Source: Anaerolineales bacterium (lineage in GTDB: Bacteria; Chloroflexota; Anaerolineae; Anaerolineales; Villigracilaceae). From it: 64,000 nucleotides of DNA. The stretch's first letter is position 1. The number at the start of each line of letters is the position of its first letter. The notes beneath the pieces are model-generated. The model did not search any database and had not been told where the DNA came from. It was given only the letters and a program-made list of their open reading frames with translations. The stretch spans positions 186,001 to 250,000 of the forward strand of contig CP129482.1 in assembly GCA_030583925.1 (NCBI GenBank), given 5' to 3'. Made by a program: the position numbers and the translations under genes. This document shows, in pieces, positions 1 through 7,358 of this stretch.

Positions 1-151
1 TGTTCAGGAAATCACGGGCAATGACAAGAGGCAGTTTGCTCAAGGACAAGGTTGCTGCCCAGGCAACCAGAACGAGCGTCACGCGCTTGGAGGCGGAGAT
101 TTCTGTTTCATCTCGTTCTTGAGCCGGGTATTTAGAAGCGATATTACTCAT
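1..151 (-). CDS. Partial membrane protein, N-terminal 50 residues
   Basis: The gene runs off the left edge, so only the start is visible. The ATG at 151 has AAAGGAG six bases upstream. A charged stretch of about 22 residues (Lys, Glu, Asp, Arg) is followed by a hydrophobic segment, VTLVLVAWAATLSL, then SKLPLVIARDFL. It starts 17 bases after the stop of the CPBP protease gene at 169-990 and is probably the last visible gene of the same minus-strand operon. A short soluble leader followed by a helix and an SKLP-type motif resembles the beginning of some CPBP-family proteins, but the diagnostic EExxxR motif would lie outside the window. The family call is therefore a guess; the coding call is firm. 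Confidence 0.5.
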   Translation of the reverse strand, partial: MSNIASKYPAQERDETEISASKRVTLVLVAWAATLSLSKLPLVIARDFLN

Positions 152-168
152 GGGAAACTCCTTTGAAA

Positions 169-990
169 TTAGTAAGGTAATCTATGGAGATCATTGGTCA
201 TTTGTTTATCGGTCACAGGCTGATATCTTGCATGAAGAAGATAGATGCCCAGAGCGGCAGGAGGGATCATCAGCAAGCCCAGCAACAACCATGAGGATGA
301 GGCGGGTTCCAAACCATTGCCGCCGATGAGCAGGTAGGCAGATAGATTCAATCCGCTATGAAGCAACACTGCCGGATAGATGCTCCTTCCGATCAAAACC
401 AGCGCTCCAAGAAGGATCCCCAGGAAGAATGCCTCCAGGCTCTGCAGGAGAACAACATACAAGAGCCTCCCGCTGAGAAAATCCAGGAGATGAACGCTGC
501 AAAAGAAGAGCGCGGAAACCAGAATACTCTTCGTGACGCCAACTCTGGTACTGCCCCAGGCGTGGACAAGCGCCTGCAGAATCAATCCGCGAAAGACGAT
601 TTCTTCCATGAATGCCGCAACCAAAATAAACAGCGTTACGAGCGCGGGCAGCGCCGTGTCGAAAAAACGGAGGTTAAGACTGCCGACCAACGCGTACATG
701 GAGGCTGCCGCCGCGTAAGCCAGCAGCAGGAGGCTGATCATCCACATCCCGAACCGTCCAGGTGTTGTAAACCCGGCTGGCTGCATCCAGCCCAGGCGGG
801 AAAGCAGTAGAAGCAGAATGATGGTTGAAATGATCCTGCCAAGGATACTGCCCGGCTGCCCGTAAATTGCATCACCGGGCCAAAGATTACCCAGGATGGC
901 GGAAATGATCAGCATCGAAATAAAGAGGAAAGTGATCATGAAACTGAAAGTCGCTGGATGTGTGGCTGAAATTTGTTCGATTCTTTTCAT
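169..990 (-). CDS. CPBP family intramembrane metalloprotease
   Basis: A 273-residue polytopic membrane protein with about eight hydrophobic segments. The three CPBP (Abi/Rce1-like) motifs are present: EEIVFRG (E129, E130, R134), a second-motif histidine in FFCSVH (H167), and LLHSGLN (H211, N215). Family members are membrane-embedded proteases, or proteins of that fold, linked to CAAX processing, bacteriocin self-immunity or release of membrane-tethered factors; the substrate cannot be read from sequence. The gene starts 20 bases after a 51-codon ORF and is followed 17 bases later by another membrane-protein gene, which places it in an operon with a toast-rack lipoprotein and a small conserved domain. 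The weak ribosome site (AAGGA about 12 bases from ATG) leaves the exact start a little uncertain. Confidence 0.88.
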   Translation of the reverse strand: MKRIEQISATHPATFSFMITFLFISMLIISAILGNLWPGDAIYGQPGSILGRIISTIILLLLLSRLGWMQPAGFTTPGRFGMWMISLLLLAYAAAASMYALVGSLNLRFFDTALPALVTLFILVAAFMEEIVFRGLILQALVHAWGSTRVGVTKSILVSALFFCSVHLLDFLSGRLLYVVLLQSLEAFFLGILLGALVLIGRSIYPAVLLHSGLNLSAYLLIGGNGLEPASSSWLLLGLLMIPPAALGIYLLHARYQPVTDKQMTNDLHRLPY

Positions 991-1010
991 GGTCTCACAT
1001 CTTCCTTCTT

Positions 1011-1166
1011 CTATTTTGAGTGGAGCAATTCAGCATGGCGCTCTGTGGAATTTACCTTTAATCTCTTTCCGGGTTTGCTTACCGTGAAAAAGCGGATGAA
1101 ACGCAAAATTACCAGCAGTCCATGAATCGCAGTGATTACGATCTTGGGCCCGACAATTCCGTTCAT
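1011..1166 (-). CDS. Small ORF coupled by ATGA overlap (51 aa)
   Basis: A 51-codon frame starts at the ATG formed by the ATGA overlap with the stop of the 79-residue gene above it, and ends in TAG 20 bases before the CPBP gene. The product has one hydrophobic stretch near the N-terminus (IVITAIHGLLVILRFI) followed by a basic and polar tail, so a single-pass membrane peptide is possible. I recognise no family. Support comes from the exact stop/start overlap, the same strand and the tight fit in an operon. Against it are the short length and the lack of a known homologue. It could simply be a fortuitous open frame. Confidence 0.4.
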   Translation of the reverse strand: MNGIVGPKIVITAIHGLLVILRFIRFFTVSKPGKRLKVNSTERHAELLHSK

Positions 1167-1402
1167 TCTATGTCCTTTGGTTTTGTTTCTTCTTCAGAGG
1201 CGGCGTTTACAGAAATCAAGGTCAAACCCAGATTGCTAATTCGGTTGAGTATTCCTTGCAGCGCTGATTGATCCTGTATCGAGCCGGAAAGCAGAACTTC
1301 TCCGTTCTCTAAGTTTGAGATCGTCATTCCTTCGAACGAGTCTTTCCACGAATCGTCCAAATGTCCTTTGATCTTGATTTGATATTGCGTTGGCTTGTCC
1401 AT
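1163..1402 (-). CDS. Small conserved domain protein (IKGHL...DQSAL family)
   Basis: This 79-residue soluble protein belongs to a small family seen three times in the window (here, at 16867-17154 and at the N-terminus of the oxidoreductase at 27138-28385). Shared positions are IKGHL, W and FE in the next 12 residues, NGxxLLSG, DQSALxGIL, and a closing LxLISVN. The predicted pattern is short beta strands around one helix, ending in a charged tail (EEETKPKDIE). The function is unknown. The repeated placement beside CPBP proteases and quinone-oxidoreductase-like genes hints at a shared role, perhaps a ligand- or partner-binding module. It lies 16 bases after the toast-rack lipoprotein gene and overlaps the next small ORF by four bases. 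No strong ribosome site precedes the ATG. Confidence 0.7.
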   Translation of the reverse strand: MDKPTQYQIKIKGHLDDSWKDSFEGMTISNLENGEVLLSGSIQDQSALQGILNRISNLGLTLISVNAASEEETKPKDIE

Positions 1403-1418
1403 TCGCCGCCAATCTCAT

Positions 1419-2153
1419 TCATTGCTGCGGCACGACTAGAGTAACCGAACCTACGCCCACTTCCAAGTTCAGCGTGAATGTGTAAGGCGCGCTCCCGTAA
1501 GCCTGATTGACGTATCCGTTTTCAGCCACGATGAGACCGTTTGCGCTCACATTGACAAGGGCAGTATCCATAATAACGAGAACGCCCATCTCAGCCGGCA
1601 GGTTCACGGTGAGATTACCCACGCCCCCCTTAATGGATGCAAGTACATCGTGGTCCCAGTTGCCATCAAGGTAAACTTTTGTGTTACCGGCGCCGCTCTC
1701 GATATTCAGAGCCGCCAAATCCAAGCCGCCCAGGTTAAGTTCGTTGTTCCCCGCGCCGGCGCGGATCGAGAGATCCAATGGAATATCGTTCGTCAGCAAA
1801 AGTTTCCATTCATTGATCAATCCGCCCCGGGATGGCAACTGATCGCTGCCCGGCTGGCTCACGATGAGTTCGCCCTGCGCGCCGCTTTCACTATAGTTGA
1901 CCTGTGGCTGCCACTCATCCACGTTATAGCGGAAGCTGGCGTCCATTAAATTGCTCGATCCACTCTGGACTTTCAATTCGCCGGCCGGGAACTCGATCTG
2001 GACACTGGCTGAGGTCGCGGAGTCCACGCTTACCGACTGCGACTCGGTGCGCACCTCATTCGCCGGTATTGTCAACAAACCACAGCCCATGATCGCAAAC
2101 CAAAGGGTCAGCCCTGCAAAAACGATTTGTTTGGTTAAAGTAACTTTTTTCAT
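1419..2153 (-). CDS. Toast-rack domain lipoprotein
   Basis: The product is about 244 residues. I place the start at ATG 2153, because TTGGAGG lies six bases before it; a frame opening four codons earlier lacks such a site. A signal segment ends in IMGC (C24), a plausible though atypical lipobox. The rest is a repetitive beta-rich domain with ladder-like repeats such as GAGNNELNLGGLDLAALN and GAGNTKVYLDGNW, typical of the toast-rack/DUF2154 class also found in LiaF-type envelope-stress proteins. It is probably anchored on the outer face of the membrane and may sense or scaffold envelope state. It heads an operon with the 79-residue domain protein, a small ORF and a CPBP protease. A palindromic repeat lies upstream. 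Confidence 0.75.
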   Translation of the reverse strand: MKKVTLTKQIVFAGLTLWFAIMGCGLLTIPANEVRTESQSVSVDSATSASVQIEFPAGELKVQSGSSNLMDASFRYNVDEWQPQVNYSESGAQGELIVSQPGSDQLPSRGGLINEWKLLLTNDIPLDLSIRAGAGNNELNLGGLDLAALNIESGAGNTKVYLDGNWDHDVLASIKGGVGNLTVNLPAEMGVLVIMDTALVNVSANGLIVAENGYVNQAYGSAPYTFTLNLEVGVGSVTLVVPQQ

Positions 2154-2173
2154 TTCATCCTCCAATCTTTGAT

Positions 2174-2276
2174 TGTCATTGCGAGGGTGTTCCCTTCGAC
2201 AAGCTCAGGACAGGCTCCCCGAAGCAATCTCACTGGGCATGCGCGAAGATTGCTTCGCCTACGGCTCGCAATGACA
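2174..2276. repeat. REP-like palindromic intergenic repeat
   Basis: Outer arms TGTCATTGCGAG (2174-2185) and CTCGCAATGACA (2265-2276) and inner arms CGAAGCAATCT (2220-2230) and AGATTGCTTCG (2247-2257) form a long, nested hairpin that also carries the TTCGACAAGCTCAGG word seen in many bacterial extragenic repeats. It lies between the ABC-2 permease gene and the toast-rack operon. It is probably a non-autonomous dispersed element; at RNA level it would fold strongly and could end or stabilise the upstream transcript. Confidence 0.75.
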
Positions 2277-2284
2277 TATAAACA

Positions 2285-3112
2285 TCAAAACTCTTCTTTC
2301 CCGAAGCGCCAGAGCGCTAGGACAGTTATTACGGCAATCTCGATGGCGGTTGCTATAATGGGAATAGGCCAAATTGATGGCAGGGAAGTTCCGAGCGCCA
2401 GACCCGCTGAAATATCGGGGAGGGGCCACGGCGTGGCGATCAGAACCTGCATGGGAATGAATCCCTTTAGCAACAATCCTGTCATAATGAAACCGATGCC
2501 GATCCCGGCAATCGGACCGCGGCTGTTATAGAACGTTCCCAGCATCAACGTAAGCGCCAGATAAAAAAGCTGTCCCAGGATCACGATTCCCACCCCGTAC
2601 AGGAATGGGATCAAGGGAAGCTGCACGGGAACCAACGCCCTCACGGTGAAAAAGAAAATCGTGGAGGGGATGAGGATCGCGGTGACCAAAAAACCAATTG
2701 CATAGGCAAAAGTCTTCGCCAAAATAAAAGCCGATCGTGAAACCGGTTTGGAGATCGTCCAGGCTGCTGTTCCCAATTGCTTTTCACCGACGATCGCGCC
2801 CTGAACCGTGATGACGGTTCCCATCCCTATAATCCCAACGCTCATCGGAAGGAACGTCTGAACGACCTCCTGCAACAGTTCGTTCGGCGTCATTGATTCA
2901 GTCAAAGCCACAATGGTGGAGATGCCGTTGAGGATCAAGACCCAGATGAGGGTTTGCACCCACCAGGTCCGCGTGCCCCACCACTGTCCCAACTCTTTGC
3001 GCAGCATGTTGCCAAAGCCGCCAAGCCATTTTTGCTCGCGCACGGGGATCAACCCCTGCCGCGCGGCAAGTACAAGGTCTGGATGTACAGCAGATTTCGA
3101 TTGAGTATTCAT
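2285..3112 (-). CDS. ABC-2 type transporter permease
   Basis: A 275-residue integral membrane protein with about six transmembrane segments after a roughly 45-residue cytoplasmic leader that contains MLRKELGQWW, the amphipathic coupling segment typical of ABC-2 permeases. The segment IVGEKQLGTAAWTISKPVSR matches the conserved loop of this family (E-x-x-GT.. . . P.sR). Its start overlaps the end of the ATPase gene by four bases (ATGA), so the two form an exporter pair. The substrate is unknown; drug, lipid or peptide export is usual for the class. Two CPBP protease genes lie just upstream in the same direction, a combination often seen around peptide or bacteriocin export and immunity. Confidence 0.88.
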   Translation of the reverse strand: MNTQSKSAVHPDLVLAARQGLIPVREQKWLGGFGNMLRKELGQWWGTRTWWVQTLIWVLILNGISTIVALTESMTPNELLQEVVQTFLPMSVGIIGMGTVITVQGAIVGEKQLGTAAWTISKPVSRSAFILAKTFAYAIGFLVTAILIPSTIFFFTVRALVPVQLPLIPFLYGVGIVILGQLFYLALTLMLGTFYNSRGPIAGIGIGFIMTGLLLKGFIPMQVLIATPWPLPDISAGLALGTSLPSIWPIPIIATAIEIAVITVLALWRFGKEEF

Positions 3113-4074
3113 TTCGATTTCTCCTCTCCCACCATGCTCAGGAAGACTTCCTCCAGGTTGTGCGTCTTGCGCCCGAAATGCTTCACGCTCACGTTTCGAT
3201 CCTCCAAGATGAGACGCAGCATCTGATCCTCCGCCGCAGCTTCATCGCTGACGCTCACCTGCCAGTTCACCGCGCCATGATTGGACTCAACGTTCAAAGA
3301 CCGGACCCAGGGCTGGTTCGCCACCCGAGCCTGCGCGCCGCCGACAGCGCCTCGCACAGACACTTCGTAGACAACAGCCGCGCCGTTCCCGTTCAACAGT
3401 TCTTGAATCGGCGCTTCAGCCACCAGCCCGCCGCGATTTAGGATCGCAACCCGATCGCTGACGCGTTGCACATCGTCGAGGATGTGCGTTGAGTAGAAGA
3501 TGGTCGTGTGTTTGCGAAGCGACTCCATGACCGTCAGCACGTCGCGTCGTCCCTGCGGATCGAGCGCCGCCGCCGGTTCATCCAGAACGAGAAGGTCTGG
3601 GTAGTTGACCTGCGCTTGCGCGATTCCCAAACGTTGTCTCTCACCGCCCGAAAAGCCCTTGATCGGACGGTCGGCTTTATCATCCAGACCAACCAACTCC
3701 AGCATTTCTTCGATGCGCGCCTCGAGCAAGTCGCGCGGTCCGCTGTAAAAGAAGCGCGCCGTATAACGCAGGGTCTGACGAGCGGTCATGTGCTCGTAGT
3801 AGCGCGGGTCCTGGGCGAGGTAACCAACCTTTCTGCGGATGGCGAGATTCTCCTGTGTAATGTCCTTCCCGAAGACCAGAGCCTTTCCCGAAGTCGGGCG
3901 CGTCAATCCCAGCAGCATTTTGATGGTCGTGCTTTTGCCCGCGCCGTTGGGACCAAGGAAGCTGTAGATCGAATTCTTTGGCACTTGCAGGTTGAGTCCC
4001 TGCAGGGCGTTTACGCCTTTATAGGCTTTGCCCAGGTCCTGGGTGTGGATGACAGATCCATTGGATGTGTTCAT
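3109..4074 (-). CDS. ABC transporter ATP-binding protein (exporter)
   Basis: A 321-residue nucleotide-binding subunit. Walker A is GPNGAGKSTT (41-50), the Q-loop is YLAQDP (85-90), the signature is FSGGERQRLG (141-150), and Walker B is LLVLDEP followed by AAALD and a switch His in STHILDD. The C-terminal extension of about 90 residues is the regulatory domain usual in ABC-2 exporters of the CcmA/DrrA type. It is translationally coupled by a four-base overlap to its permease at 2285-3112 and follows a CPBP gene by 29 bases. Cytoplasmic; it powers export of an unknown substrate. Confidence 0.93.
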   Translation of the reverse strand: MNTSNGSVIHTQDLGKAYKGVNALQGLNLQVPKNSIYSFLGPNGAGKSTTIKMLLGLTRPTSGKALVFGKDITQENLAIRRKVGYLAQDPRYYEHMTARQTLRYTARFFYSGPRDLLEARIEEMLELVGLDDKADRPIKGFSGGERQRLGIAQAQVNYPDLLVLDEPAAALDPQGRRDVLTVMESLRKHTTIFYSTHILDDVQRVSDRVAILNRGGLVAEAPIQELLNGNGAAVVYEVSVRGAVGGAQARVANQPWVRSLNVESNHGAVNWQVSVSDEAAAEDQMLRLILEDRNVSVKHFGRKTHNLEEVFLSMVGEEKSK

Positions 4075-4103
4075 ATCGATTTATCTCTTTCCTACTACTA
4101 AGG

Positions 4104-4886
4104 TCATCCACCGAAATAGTGTTGCACGAAACTTATGGTGTCCAATAGAGCATGCATGAAAACCAGAGGCCACAGATTCCGTCGTACGGTCAAAAATGCC
4201 GCTCCAAACAGAAGACCCGCTGCAGTAACCTTGACGACGCCTCCCAGCCCCTGATACGTGTGACCGAGTCCGAAGATGATTGCGCTGCCGACCAAAGCAA
4301 TCACCCAGGCGAGCTTCGTCTTGTTCCCCTGGAGATCCACGAGCCGGTTCATCAGGTAGCCGCGCCACAGGAACTCCTCAAGGAATCCAGCCGTGAACCA
4401 CATAGCGAGCACGTTGACGATCAGATTGGGCAAATCGCCGCGCAAAAAAGCAAAGCGACTAACATCCTGCTGCGGGATGGGGACAATGAGTTGGACAAGC
4501 CCCATAAGCAAGGGGAATAAAACGATGACGCCGACAGTCACACCAACGCCCATCAAGATCGTACGTCCCCAGCTCTTGGGCCGCGCCAGCCCGAAGTCGC
4601 TCCAGGCACTTCCTCGTATTCTTGACACAACCCAGAAAATCGCTACAGTGACTACCAGGCCCAGATTGACAAGAGGCCCCCCGGCGAGCACGAGTCCACC
4701 ACCCAGTCGAACAAAGTCGTCACCGCCCAATCGATCGCTTATGATCAGGAGTACATACAATGGAACAAACACAACCGCGATTTCCAGCAAGATAGCGAGC
4801 TTGTTTGTTCGTAACAATTCGCCAACTTTTTCTTGAAATGGTTTTGGAGCTTTCATTTTCGTTCGGTCAGACAAGTTTGCGTTCAT
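4104..4886 (-). CDS. CPBP family intramembrane metalloprotease
   Basis: A 260-residue membrane protein of the CPBP family with motif 1 LEEFLWRG (E170, E171, R175), motif 2 FGLGHTYQG (H209) and motif 3 MHALLDT (H245, D249). About seven transmembrane segments follow a short cytoplasmic leader. It stands first in a likely operon with the ABC exporter ATPase and permease downstream, with 29 bases between. A bacterial CPBP next to an exporter suggests processing of, or protection against, the exported compound, but no precursor peptide gene was found between 1 and 10 kb. A second CPBP gene ends 80 bases upstream. The protease call is by motif; activity is inferred. Confidence 0.9.
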   Translation of the reverse strand: MNANLSDRTKMKAPKPFQEKVGELLRTNKLAILLEIAVVFVPLYVLLIISDRLGGDDFVRLGGGLVLAGGPLVNLGLVVTVAIFWVVSRIRGSAWSDFGLARPKSWGRTILMGVGVTVGVIVLFPLLMGLVQLIVPIPQQDVSRFAFLRGDLPNLIVNVLAMWFTAGFLEEFLWRGYLMNRLVDLQGNKTKLAWVIALVGSAIIFGLGHTYQGLGGVVKVTAAGLLFGAAFLTVRRNLWPLVFMHALLDTISFVQHYFGG

Positions 4887-4965
4887 TCGATTCTCCTTCT
4901 GGAAAGTTGTTCATTGTGTCCCTGGATGTGAGAAACCAGGGATATCACCATCGAAGTATGATCCT

Positions 4966-5775
4966 TCATCTTGCAATTGCCGGTTGATCCGCGGTCCTCA
5001 CATCCAGATCTGCTTCCGGCTTGCGACCCAACTCCCGGCCTGCGAAGACGCGCAGCAGGATCACCAGGATGACAAAGGCGCCTGCATGGTAATAGTGAAA
5101 GTCAGTCGCGCCCGTTCCCGTGAATACCGATCCGAAGAAACCTCCGGCGACATCGTTGGAGGCATGCAACAACATGGCGAGAAAAACGCTTCCATTGGTA
5201 TTGTTGAATATCCAGGTGAACAGGAAGGCGCCGCACAACGGTTGCAGGAAATCAACGAGTGGCATTTGACCTGCGATGAAAAGTGGCAGATGCCAGATTG
5301 CGTGCAGCACCCCAACAGCCAGGCTGGCAGTAAAGGCGGAACGGGTTTTCATAAAGTGCGGCAAGGAGAAGCCCCGGAATCCGGGCTCTTCACCGGCGTT
5401 TGTCAGTAAAAATAGTACGAACAGTACTACTGCATCGCCGAGAGCAGGCAGTTGACCGGAGACCTTCGCACCTGTCAGGATATTCAACCCGAACGCGATG
5501 GAGGCGAGGACGAATGGGGTCAACAGTGCAATCGCATACCATTGGATTCCTGCGCGCACGCGGATGATTCGGCTGAAGTAGGTTTTCAGCCCAGCTTTTC
5601 CATCCACGACGCCGGTGACGAGCGCTCCGCCCAGAGTGATACCCCAAATGACAAAACCCCAAAGCTCGGATGGATAGATCATACTCAGGGGAAAGCCCAC
5701 GCCGGCGATCAGATAGGCGATGCTCCAGAAGGCGCCCTGGGGATAGCGTTTGACGAACGAGGTGATTGGGTTCAT
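4966..5775 (-). CDS. CPBP family intramembrane metalloprotease
   Basis: The product is 269 residues from ATG 5775, chosen because AAGGAG lies seven bases before it. Motif 1 is GEEPGFRGF (E129, E130, R134) and motif 2 is HAIWHLPLF (H158, H162), the form common in the subgroup that resembles bacteriocin-immunity Abi proteins. About eight transmembrane segments are present. The last third carries HASND, the third-motif histidine. A perfect 9-base inverted repeat lies immediately upstream of the ribosome site (5796-5820), suggesting its own repressor-controlled promoter. It is the first of a minus-strand run: this gene, another CPBP, an ABC ATPase and a permease. Confidence 0.88.
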   Translation of the reverse strand: MNPITSFVKRYPQGAFWSIAYLIAGVGFPLSMIYPSELWGFVIWGITLGGALVTGVVDGKAGLKTYFSRIIRVRAGIQWYAIALLTPFVLASIAFGLNILTGAKVSGQLPALGDAVVLFVLFLLTNAGEEPGFRGFSLPHFMKTRSAFTASLAVGVLHAIWHLPLFIAGQMPLVDFLQPLCGAFLFTWIFNNTNGSVFLAMLLHASNDVAGGFFGSVFTGTGATDFHYYHAGAFVILVILLRVFAGRELGRKPEADLDVRTADQPAIAR

Positions 5776-5795
5776 ACGATTCTCCTTAAACAAAA

Positions 5796-5820
5796 AACTG
5801 ATACATACACAGTATCAGTT
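5796..5820. promoter_or_regulatory. Operator-like inverted repeat
   Basis: AACTGATAC (5796-5804) and GTATCAGTT (5812-5820) form a perfect 9-base inverted repeat with a 7-base spacer, beginning 20 bases upstream of the CPBP start codon at 5775. The size and symmetry are those of a TetR- or MarR-type operator. No such regulator is in this window. The adjoining leftover intergenic sequence to 5922 has three GGTGGAAT words. Confidence 0.5.
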
Positions 5821-5922
5821 TGCCAGGTGGAATGTCCACCACCGAAGGGTGGAATCGGGGGGTGGAATTTTGGCTGGGATCGATTAAGGATGGCCCTCAA
5901 GCCAGCTCTCAGAGCATGCCAG

Positions 5923-7302
5923 TCAAGATCGCTGAATGGGTTTGGAAGCAGGGTCGGGGGTGATCTGGTTAAAAAACTGACGTGCGAAATACATCGACAG
6001 TAACAGGCTGATCACGGGAATAACACCGATAAGAAAACGGAATGCGACACCAGGCTGCGGACCCGGCTGCTCCCCACTGACATAGCCAAACAAGATGCCA
6101 ACCGCGAACATAACCGCACCTTGTAGCACCCCGGACAGGTGGATCCCGAAACCCAACAGGCTGAAATAGACAGCCTCGCTGCGCTGTCCTGTAAGGGTGT
6201 AATGCCGGTCTACAAGCCCCGCGCGTATCACATCGAAACAGACCTGGCAGCCGCCCCACCCTGCACCATAGAGACAGGTAGCCAGGATGGCAGTCACCGA
6301 TTCGGGAGCCAGTCCCAGGCATACGCTGGCAATCAGGATGACCCCCATTGACCTGAGGAAAACGGTCCCCGTGCCCCAGCGATGATACAGCCTCACCCAG
6401 ACCGGCACGCTTCCCAGCGCTGCCGCCAATGACGCTCCGAATATCAGTATGGTCGTCCCCTCCTCCGCGCCCAGGGCGTATTTGCTGTAGAAAGGGACAG
6501 CGAACGGAAACAGGTTTACGGCGAAAGCAAAGACCGTCAGGGTCAACGCGTACAGCCAGAAGGTACGTTCTTTTAGAATCTCCCGAAAAATCGGCCAGAG
6601 TCCAAGGATGACCGGATTTTGATAGCCGGGATCTTCCCTGTGCCTGAGCGCGGCAATGAACAACATGCCGCCCGCCAGGACGGCATACAGAAGCGCCATT
6701 TTCTGGAAACCCAGCTGCTGGTATACCAGAGGAGTCAAAGCCAGGCTAACGACCAGCCCGAGGATCAGCCCTCCCCTGTTAAATGCGCCAGCGCGAATTC
6801 GATCCGGTAAGGTCCGGAACAACTCCGGAAAGAGGGCATTGTAATTGACCACGGCAATCGTCAGAAAGGTTTCGCATAACAGGGTGGCAGCCAGCAGATA
6901 CCAGAAAAGAAGGTCTTGCCCTCTGACAGGCACCAGGAAGATCAAAACAAAGGAAAGCGCATAAAAAGGCACGCTCATTAACAGCCACGGGCGACGACGT
7001 CCCCAGCGGGTGCGTGTGTTATCTGAAAGATAACTGAAGAGCGGATCATTCAGGGCATCCCATACGGCGTAGATCGTCCGCGTCAGGGCAGCCAACGACA
7101 GCGCCAGTCCTAAGAAGTCTATGTAGTAGAAATATGCGAAGGCGCCAAACGTCTCTCCAAACACGGTAATTCCCAGTGTGCCCAAGCCATAGAAGAATGG
7201 CGATGGCTTGCGGGCCAGAGTCCCAAGCTCCTCCCGGTCGCCCTGGAGATCGTGGGCGGGTGGTAGGGAGTCGTCGGACTGGATTGTTATCGAATCTGGC
7301 AA
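5923..7302 (-). CDS. MFS transporter, GPH (MelB-like) sugar:cation symporter
   Basis: The 459-residue product has 12 predicted transmembrane segments. WDALNDP (81-87) followed by SYLSDNTRTRWGRRRPW is the hallmark loop of the glycoside-pentoside-hexuronide:cation symporter family (MelB, UidB, XylP), including the aspartates used for cation binding. The expected role is uptake of a glycoside or oligosaccharide with a cation. The start is TTG at 7302, with AGGAGGGTCCC directly upstream; no ATG fits. It lies 56 bases downstream of a MalT-like regulator gene on the same strand, so the regulator may be transcribed with, and control, this transporter. Substrate not predictable. Confidence 0.85.
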   Translation of the reverse strand: MPDSITIQSDDSLPPAHDLQGDREELGTLARKPSPFFYGLGTLGITVFGETFGAFAYFYYIDFLGLALSLAALTRTIYAVWDALNDPLFSYLSDNTRTRWGRRRPWLLMSVPFYALSFVLIFLVPVRGQDLLFWYLLAATLLCETFLTIAVVNYNALFPELFRTLPDRIRAGAFNRGGLILGLVVSLALTPLVYQQLGFQKMALLYAVLAGGMLFIAALRHREDPGYQNPVILGLWPIFREILKERTFWLYALTLTVFAFAVNLFPFAVPFYSKYALGAEEGTTILIFGASLAAALGSVPVWVRLYHRWGTGTVFLRSMGVILIASVCLGLAPESVTAILATCLYGAGWGGCQVCFDVIRAGLVDRHYTLTGQRSEAVYFSLLGFGIHLSGVLQGAVMFAVGILFGYVSGEQPGPQPGVAFRFLIGVIPVISLLLSMYFARQFFNQITPDPASKPIQRS

Positions 7303-7358
7303 GGGACCCTCCTATATTGGCCGCCGGCTGGCGCTCACCAAAGGATGGAATCGGGAAA

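Noticed and set aside
358..810. Open plus-strand frame of 150 codons
   Set aside because: It is antisense to the CPBP gene at 169-990, has a low-complexity polar product and no ribosome site; the minus-strand gene has full family motifs.
3160..4101. Long open plus-strand frames (up to 197 codons)
   Set aside because: They are the complement of the ABC ATPase gene, whose motifs are complete; the plus-strand products have no family features.
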